A stretch of DNA of 64,000 bases from Triglochin maritima. Taxonomy: Eukaryota > Streptophyta > Magnoliopsida > Alismatales > Juncaginaceae. This document shows positions 57,827 through 64,000 of this stretch, piece by piece. The number at the start of each line of letters is the position of its first letter. Within the stretch, counting starts at the first letter, position 1. The stretch covers positions 37,756,053 to 37,820,052 of the forward strand of contig OY821775.1 of the NCBI GenBank assembly GCA_963682175.1, in the 5' to 3' direction. The notes under the pieces were generated by a model. That model made no database searches and had not been told where the DNA came from. It worked only from the letters and a program-made list of their open reading frames with translations. The position numbers and the translations under genes are program-made.

Positions 57827-59532
57827 AGTTTCTTCTTCAGTTGATCCCTCTACATCTGGTTCCATCCATAAGCATGTGGAAAAGATGATAAATGTGGGGC
57901 CAGATTTGTCCATTGCCGATTTTGAGTCTTCTCAAACTCAAGTTGAAATTAAACCAAGGAAGAGCAACCGTTCTAGAATTGCCAAGGATTTGGGAAGTGA
58001 TTTTATCACTTACCACATCGATGGCGATCCTAACACTATTAAGGATGTTATGGCTTCATCCGAAGCAAAGCAGTGGAAAAATGCAGTTAAGATCGAAATG
58101 AACTCTATTGTCTTTAATGGGACATGAGAGTTGGTAAATCGTCATCCAGGTTGTTCAACAATCGGTTGTAAATGGATATTTAAAAAAGAAATTAAAACCA
58201 GATGGTTCCATCGATAAGTATAAAGCCAGATTAGTTGTCAAGGGGTTTAAACAAAAGGAAGGAATAGACTATTTCGATACCTATTCTCCAGTGTCTCGTA
58301 TGACTACTATCTGAGTGCTTTTAGTATTGGCATCTGTATATGATTTTACGATCCATCAAATGGATGTAAAAAACTTTTTCTTCATGGTGATCTTGAAGAA
58401 GAAATAAATATGGATCAGCCTGAAGGATTTGTAGCTTCTGGAAACGAGAACAAAGTTTGTAAGCTTGTTAAGTCTCTTTATGGACTTAAACAAGTCTCAA
58501 AAACTTGGCATGAGAAATTTGACAAAATTATACTATCATTTGGATTCCAGGTTATTGATTCTGACAAATGTGTCTATTTCAAAGTTCAAGGTAATGCATG
58601 TATTGCATTGTGTTTATATGTCGATGACATATTACTGTTTGGCTCTAACATTAATTTAATACATGAAACAAAATTCTTCTTGTGTACTAAGTTTGAGATG
58701 AAGGATATGGGTGTTGCAAATATGATCTTGGGTATCAATTTGACTAGGTCAGTTGATGGTATTTTCATATCTCAATCTCACTATGTTAAGAAGATTCTTG
58801 AGAGATTTAACTACAAATTGTAGATCTGTGAAAACCCCATATGATTCATCAAAACCTTTGTACACGAACAAGAGTGATGTTCCAGTTTCACAACTGAGAT
58901 ATTCTCATATTATAGGTAGCTTGATGTATCTTACCAATTGCACACGACCAGATATTTCATTCTCGGTGAGCAAACTTAGTAGATACACAAACTGTCCCGA
59001 TCATATTCATTGGGAGGCTTTAGATAAAGTACTTAAGTACTTGAAGAGTACTTCTACCCTTGGGCTGCATTATGAAAAATTCTCAACTATACTAGAAGGG
59101 TACAGTGATGCAAGTTGGATAGCCAAAAACTCTGGGAGTAACAATGTTACAGTGTATGTTTTTACTCTAGGTGGAGGTGCAGTCTCCTGGAGGTCTACAA
59201 AACAGACTATATTGTCTCGATCTACTTTTGAGGCTAAACTTTGTACTTTGCATATAAGTGGAATGGAAGTTGAATGGTTGAAATGACTCCTTTCTGAATT
59301 GCCAATGATTAGGAAACCAATTCCTGCAATATATGTGCATTGTGATAGTATGACTACTATTGCAAAGCTAAGAAGCTCAAAGTATAATCACAAACAAAGG
59401 GGACACATCCAAGTCAGACTGAAGTCTGTAAGGGAATTAATCTCAGAAAGGGTGATAGCTATTGATTTTGTTGGTACTAAAGACAATACAGCTGATCCTT
59501 TTACCAAAGGACTTGAGCTAGCTCAAATCTGA
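57827..59532 (+). pseudogene. Outer copia reverse transcriptase and RNase H, decayed
   Basis: Linker (SSVDPSTSGS), then reverse transcriptase: [33 protein letters not shown], and YVDD at 58617-58628. RNase H: EGYSDASWIAKNSGS, GGAVSWRSTKQT, then HCDSMTTIAK and VGTKDNTADPFTKGL. Frames break at about 58125, 58190, 58312, 58370, 58820 and 59285. Beyond 59532 there is 0.6 kb of untranslated sequence to the purine tract. Confidence 0.85.
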
Positions 59533-60125
59533 AATCCAAGTTGGGGATGAGACTGAGACCCATTTCAGACTCATCTAGAATGGCAACCCAACCAATCTGA
59601 GTGGAGATCCCACAAAGTTGGTTCAATGTGGTAATAACAAGTTCTTGAGTGAGTCGAGTGAACCTAATTGGTGATATATTGTAGGTCATACATTGCATCT
59701 ATGTCAATACCCCAAAGAATGAATATGTTGCTGAAACTGCAAGTTTAGTAAGAGTGTACTCTGAATGGGTTCAAGTCTTTGAGACAAGATGTTAGCAGTG
59801 CATCTTTAGAGAAACCCAACTATGTGAATGCAATTGTGTGGCCGCAATTAGATGAATGTGGGTCATTCCTTGAAAGCATTCATGAAACATGATACAGATG
59901 CATGACATTAAAGCATCAACCCTGTAGATTGCAACATAACTTGCTTAGTGTTGTTCTCAATGGACATCTCCACACAAAATGTTCAAGTTCAAGACTTTGT
60001 TTCACTTAGTTCGTGGGGGTAAAGTTGAAGGACTCGGGTTGTGGATCAAACCCGAAAGGTATTATTACTGAAAGCACTAGGCTGCAAGGTTCGACCGCTC
60101 GATCAACAATGGATTTGTGGGGGAT
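59533..60125 (+). other. Outer copia 3' untranslated region and purine tract
   Basis: Non-coding stretch after RNase H, ending in the polypurine tract TTGTGGGGGATT (60115-60125 region) that primes plus-strand synthesis, directly before the LTR. Confidence 0.75.
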
Positions 60126-60945
60126 TGTTGGATTATTGAGTTTGGGCTATGCCCATGAATAACTAAATTGAGTAAATCCAATGTTGAGTTGAAGATGCGA
60201 ACTATTGCCCCATGTGCCATGTGTTCACCTCATTTTTAGTCCCCACCTTGGTGAATCTACAAAGTTGGAGGATGTTGATAAACATCTTCTTGACTCGACC
60301 CTTTGTAGTTGGAAAGAGAGGAGGAGAGAATTCTCCACACACGTGCGCGCTCGCCCGCTGGTTCCATCCAGTCTGAGGCGCTGCGGCAGGGGTTTTGGGG
60401 GAAATTAGAAGTTTTAGCCTTAGGGTAATGAATGTATCTTTTTTTGGACCTCATATTAATTGTTTTTTACAATTAAGTCCTTGATGGTTACAAAACTATA
60501 TACACACACATATATATACCACAGTTGGTTTCTTCCGATATATACACGTTTTACTTTCATTATCTCTGTGTGAAAATTGTCCCTCTCCGACGATTTTCGG
60601 TCTCCAAATCTAGAGTTCTCCTGCGATCGATTCTTGTGAGGTTTTGCGCTATTATCGAGGTCCGTCGACTCCGGAGTGCGCCTGATTGACGGTGAGACCG
60701 TTCTACCCTGGGAGAAAACCAGCAGACCATCAAATACACTGGTATGTGGGCCGATATTTTCTCTGAGGCAAGTTGCGATCTGACGACTAGGTCTTTGATG
60801 TCCTCTCTGATCATCAATGTTTCTTCTTTTGTTGTTTTTCCTAAACATATTTTCGTATGTTGAATTTATCTGGATCCTTACGAAATATTTATTCGACATA
60901 TGAAAACAGTTATATTACGTGAATCTATTTGTAATTGTTTCAACA
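60126..60945 (+). repeat. 3' LTR of the outer copia element
   Basis: 820 bp, TGTTGGATTATTGAG to GTTTCAACA, followed by TAATC (60946-60950). The same family appears at 34347-34617 (partial) and, inverted, at 4270-4963. An alternating CA/TA tract with TATATATACC lies near 60500-60520. Confidence 0.87.
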
Positions 60946-61031
60946 TAATCATCTTGCATCGTACAATTAATCATCTTGCCAATTTTTGTACAATTAATTA
61001 ATATACATAAGTGAAGTTGAACTGAACTGAA

Positions 61032-61685
61032 CTACATACACATCCCAGTCCCACCATCCTCCCTTCCAACATAAGCAGCAAGATTGACATACATCTCCTG
61101 ATCCTTGTTGCTCCTCCACCTTGACCGACACATCACGCACGTCGCAGTCCTCCTTCTTCTCGTCCTCTTCCACCTCGCCAAGCACTCCTCATGCAACCCA
61201 TTCCCACACGTCCCACACACCACCACCCCTTCCTCCATCACCTCCAAGCACACCGGACACGGCCCGCTCCTCCTTCCCATCTCAACCACTACCGGACCCT
61301 TCCCCGCCACCTGATGGAACCTCGCACGTGCCCGGTCAGACGCGACGACGTCCTTGGATGTTGATGACTGGGTGGAGAGCACGCTTTTGAGCTCGCAGGC
61401 GCGTAGGGAACGTCGGCGGAGGAAGGGGGCAGATAACGGGAGGTCGAGGACACGGAGGTAGACGAAAAGGATGTGCTTGCATGGGACTGTGCGGTCCGGG
61501 CAGGTGCAGGAGGGGGTGGTGGAGAGGGTGATGGAGTAGACATTGCCGGTGGCACCGAGGATGGAGAAGTGGGATGGGGAGTGGCGGTTGAGGAGACGGA
61601 GGTTGTGGGTGAGCGCACGGAGTATGCGGTCGGCAAGGCGGTCGGGAGGAGGAAGGGTCGGGGTGTTGGAACCGGTGGACTCCAT
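61032..61685 (-). CDS. SWIM zinc-finger plus RING protein, probable E3 ubiquitin ligase
   Basis: Intronless, 217 aa. The N-terminal half holds a SWIM motif, CTCPDRTVPCKH (about residues 59-70: CxC, then C and H), following a beta-rich IXLSTTPS stretch. The C-terminal half holds a RING-type motif, CPVC..CGTCGNGLHEECLARW..CVMC (about residues 143-187), which should bind two zinc ions and recruit an E2 enzyme. An Arg-rich stretch (RTRRRR) lies in the RING. Plant SWIM-RING proteins and animal ZSWIM2 share this order; substrates are unknown. The ATG at 61685 is preceded by stops in frame, and the stop codon at 61032 lies 80 bp from the outer copia duplication, so the 3' UTR runs into the transposon flank. 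GC-rich coding sequence contrasts with its AT-rich surroundings. Confidence 0.85.
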   Translation of the reverse strand: MESTGSNTPTLPPPDRLADRILRALTHNLRLLNRHSPSHFSILGATGNVYSITLSTTPSCTCPDRTVPCKHILFVYLRVLDLPLSAPFLRRRSLRACELKSVLSTQSSTSKDVVASDRARARFHQVAGKGPVVVEMGRRSGPCPVCLEVMEEGVVVCGTCGNGLHEECLARWKRTRRRRTATCVMCRSRWRSNKDQEMYVNLAAYVGREDGGTGMCM

Positions 61686-62799
61686 TGAGTTTGGTTAGGG
61701 AGTTTGTTTGGGGGTAACGATAAGAGATAATTAAGGTGGTGGTTGTTCTTTGCTTTGGGTGAGGGGATGCTTGGGGTGGTTTGAAGGGAAGGGAAAATGT
61801 GGCGTGCGTGTTGGATTCCAAATCGAGTGGAATCCTCTCCAATTCATGCATGCAAAACTCAACACGTCTGGTTAATTATTAAGATTTTGTTGTAATTAAA
61901 CGTGGACTTTATGAGAGTAATTTTAAAGTGTTTTTATATGGTTACAATCATAGTGTAAATGAGATTTTTATGAATTTCTTTAGTTACTTAATACATTGTA
62001 ACTTATGAGATTTTATTAGAGTAACCATCACACTTCCACTTATATATAGGGCTTGTGTTTTATATGTATACAACGAAAAATAAGAAAATATCCTTCCATT
62101 TCTTCCTATATGTTTGTCTTTACTTGAGTTGGTTCAACTGATCGTCGTCGTTAACTTTACAGTACGTTATAAGCACAACCCGGTTTGAGTCTTGGAAATT
62201 ACTCAAGGTAATCAATATTATTATTTTTATTATTAATGTATGGTTCGTAAATATACATCATATATATTTGATAAGATAATTCAACCAAAGTTGTAAATCC
62301 CTAGCATAAGATATTAAAAGATGGAACACTGACATGTAGTGAGCAAACTCTTGGCATTATGTGTATTCTTGTTCCTATTTGATCTTAGTTATACATTATT
62401 TTTTCGTTCCTGCATTTGGTTATATTGTTAACTACATCTTACCTATATCAAGTTTTATCTTTACTGTATGTGCATGTTGAAAAGTAAAATAAAACCCTAC
62501 ATGTTCCTTGATTGTGAGCCTGGTTAGATTACTGGTTTCTTAACTATTATATACTCGTTGGCTTTAGCATTTATAACTAATTTGAGAACTCATCTAGCTT
62601 CCATGTATCACCATTTAATGGGATTTTGTGTTACTAGTAGTGAAAGAGTAGCTACTGTTTTATTTTGAAAGAAAACATTCTCAGCAAATTAATGTGCTTG
62701 TATTACCATGTCTTCATGTAAAACATGTATTGTATTAAATCGTGGTCATTTACATTCACATGTTTTTCTACTTATGCACAAGGTTGCACACATATTACG
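61686..62799. other. Upstream region of the SWIM-RING gene; no gene seen
   Basis: AT-rich sequence with several TATA-like stretches (for example TTATATATAGG near 62039). It should include the leftward promoter of the SWIM-RING gene. No exon, RNA gene or element end is recognised until the LTR at 62800. Confidence 0.45.
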
Positions 62800-64000
62800 T
62801 GTAGGATCCTAATCCTAATTGTGCCTTAATCATGTTTTAGGTGGTGATTAGAGGGAGATGAAGATGGATGGCTTGGATTGAAGATGGTTGGATGGAGGGT
62901 TGTGATGGAGTGGAGATGAGATGAGTGGTGGAGATGGAGTGGATTGGAATGGATGGTGAGGATTGGATTGGGAGGAGATATTATTGGGTTCCCTCTCTCT
63001 CTCTCAGTTGCCCTCTCTCACGATTCCCTCTCTCCCTCCTGCAGTGAGCTCCGGCGAGTTGGTGCTCCGGCGTGGAGTTGTGTTCGGGGCAAGCGGTGGT
63101 GGTAGTCGTTTGTCGGTGGCTTGAGGTGAGTGGGTGGTTCTTTAACCTTTCCGCACATTTGGTTCTCTTTCTCTCTACCTCACTCATTTTCTGTGGTCGT
63201 GGGTGATTGGTGGAGGTTGCCGGAGGTGGATTCGTGAGTGTGGATCGTCGAGGAGGAGTTGATCATCGTTTGGATGAGAGAGTCGTCGACGGATCGTATT
63301 TGGGGAGACGTGCTCGTGGAGGCATCGCCGCAGTTCTTCAAAGGTCTCTTCAGACCTTCCGGTATGTCAAGCTTGCTCACTTAATTACCGTGAGTATTTG
63401 GAAGTCGACGGTAGGCCGTTCGGCTCGTCGCAAGTAAATGTGCAGCAGATTTCACTGCCCGATCGGTCGACCGGTTGGTGCAAACGGTCGACCGTTCGTG
63501 AAGAAAATACGGGTTCTGCCTGAAATCGGTCGAACGATACCTTGTGGCGGTCGACCGATTGTGCATAAAAGGCAAACCTGGTGAGTTTCGGTCGATCGGG
63601 TCCCCTTTGCCGGTCGACCGTGTGCACTGTCTTAAGTCGGTTGGGAGCGTTGACCATCTAAACGGCCGACCGCTCTTTGACTTTGTTCGACCGTGACTTA
63701 AGTGAGTTTGGGGGTCGGTTCGACCGAATGTGGGTTCGGTCGACCGGACCTGCGTGTTGAGCGTGAGGAACGCTCTGGATGAAATCGGTCGACCGAGGAG
63801 GTCTCGGCGTTCGACCAGTTTCAGGACGCGAGAGAGGGATTATTCCCTGTGGGATCGGTCGACCGAAGGATGCTCGGAGTTCGACCGATCGGACGTTTTG
63901 TTCGTTGAACCTGGGAGTTGACCATCTAAACGGTCGACCGTCCCGTGATTTTGGTTCGACCGAACGAGTGTGGTTTTGGGAATCGGTCGACCGAGGGAGT
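62800..64000 (+). mobile_element. LTR (gypsy-like), cut by the window end
   Basis: Starts TGTAGGATCCTAATCC and follows the same plan as the LTR at 28091: TTTTAGGTGGTGATTAG near 62837, a CT-rich block (62990-63035), then a palindrome array from 63464. Whether it is solo or part of a full element cannot be seen. Confidence 0.7.
63464..63993. repeat. Array of CGGTCGACCG palindrome pairs, running off the window
   Basis: Pairs: 63464/63485, 63527/63548, 63589/63611, 63663/63684, 63717/63737, 63786/63808, 63856/63878, 63931/63953, and the first site of a ninth at 63984. Within-pair spacing is 20-22 bp; pair-to-pair spacing is 53-75 bp. Second sites are often NGTTCGACCG. Confidence 0.9.

Larger units (their letters stand above)
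34347..60945 (+). mobile_element. Outer Ty1/copia element, 26.6 kb with nested insertions, TSD TAATC
   Basis: A partial 5' LTR (34347-34617) and a full 3' LTR (60126-60945) share the start TGTTGGATTATTGAGTT and are flanked by TAATC (34342-34346 and 60946-60950). Its own coding remnants appear in order between the insertions: gag (43726-44560), protease start (44620-44656) and rest (47692-47830), integrase (48070-48610 and 55940-56285), reverse transcriptase and RNase H (57830-59532), purine tract (60115-60125). Insertions: copia 34636-43720, solo LTR 44657-47686, gag-only element 48616-55934, solo LTR 56288-57826. About 530 bp of the 5' LTR plus the leader are missing at the first insertion. 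Many stops make it dead. Confidence 0.85.

Noticed and set aside
61105..61851. Plus-strand and second minus-frame open frames of 69-171 aa over the SWIM-RING gene
   Set aside because: They are shadows of the minus-strand gene in other frames, made of low-complexity Pro/Ser/Gly stretches.

Overview
This window is nuclear DNA of a flowering plant, most likely a eudicot. The evidence is spliced genes with GT-AG introns (a cytokinin-phosphorelay HPt protein, NUP35, a DIOX-type oxygenase), a plant SWIM-RING protein, and a dense load of plant transposons (Ty1/copia, Ty3/gypsy, CACTA, hAT and Mutator-like MITEs, a tRNA-derived SINE). I cannot name the species. Everything comes from reading the sequence by eye; no database or alignment was run.

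Host genes. (1) 5820-8705 (+), a six-exon histidine phosphotransfer protein of 149 aa whose third intron carries an uninterrupted (TGA)314 microsatellite of 942 bp. (2) 9282-21598 (-), a three-exon 2-oxoglutarate-oxygenase-like gene stretched over 12.3 kb by transposon-filled introns, with a one-base frame problem in an A-run. (3) 22280-27375 (-), a three-exon nucleoporin NUP35 gene of 309 aa. (4) 61032-61685 (-), an intronless 217-aa SWIM plus RING protein.

Layout. 1-2682 is the 3' part of a decayed CACTA element, abutting a truncated LTR (2683-3341). A degenerate repeat with a solo LTR follows (to about 5.0 kb), then the HPt gene. Intron 2 of the oxygenase holds a CACTA MITE (9805-10966) and a minus-strand copia element (11140-16254); one of its LTRs contains a solo LTR, which contains a hAT element, which contains an inverted copy of that same solo LTR. 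Intron 1 holds a hAT MITE and a GC-rich inverted-repeat element. Two MITEs and a 263-bp triplication lie in the NUP35 introns. At 27.9-30.7 kb a SINE is split by a gypsy-like solo LTR. Inverted-repeat elements fill 31.8-34.0 kb, one apparently carrying a captured gene fragment.

34347-60945 is one 26.6-kb nest. An old copia element with target-site duplication TAATC at both ends contains a younger copia (34636-43720), a solo LTR holding a second solo LTR of the same family (44657-47686 and 45248-46790), a very young gag-protease-only element (48616-55934, LTRs equal in length) and another solo LTR (56288-57826). A further gypsy-like LTR begins at 62800 and runs off the end.

Most unusual signal. 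At least three different LTR families carry arrays of the palindrome CGGTCGACCG, organised as pairs of sites 19-23 bp apart with the pairs repeating every roughly 45-80 bp. One copy has exactly 19-bp pair spacing throughout and has lost the central CG. I know of no named element that explains this.
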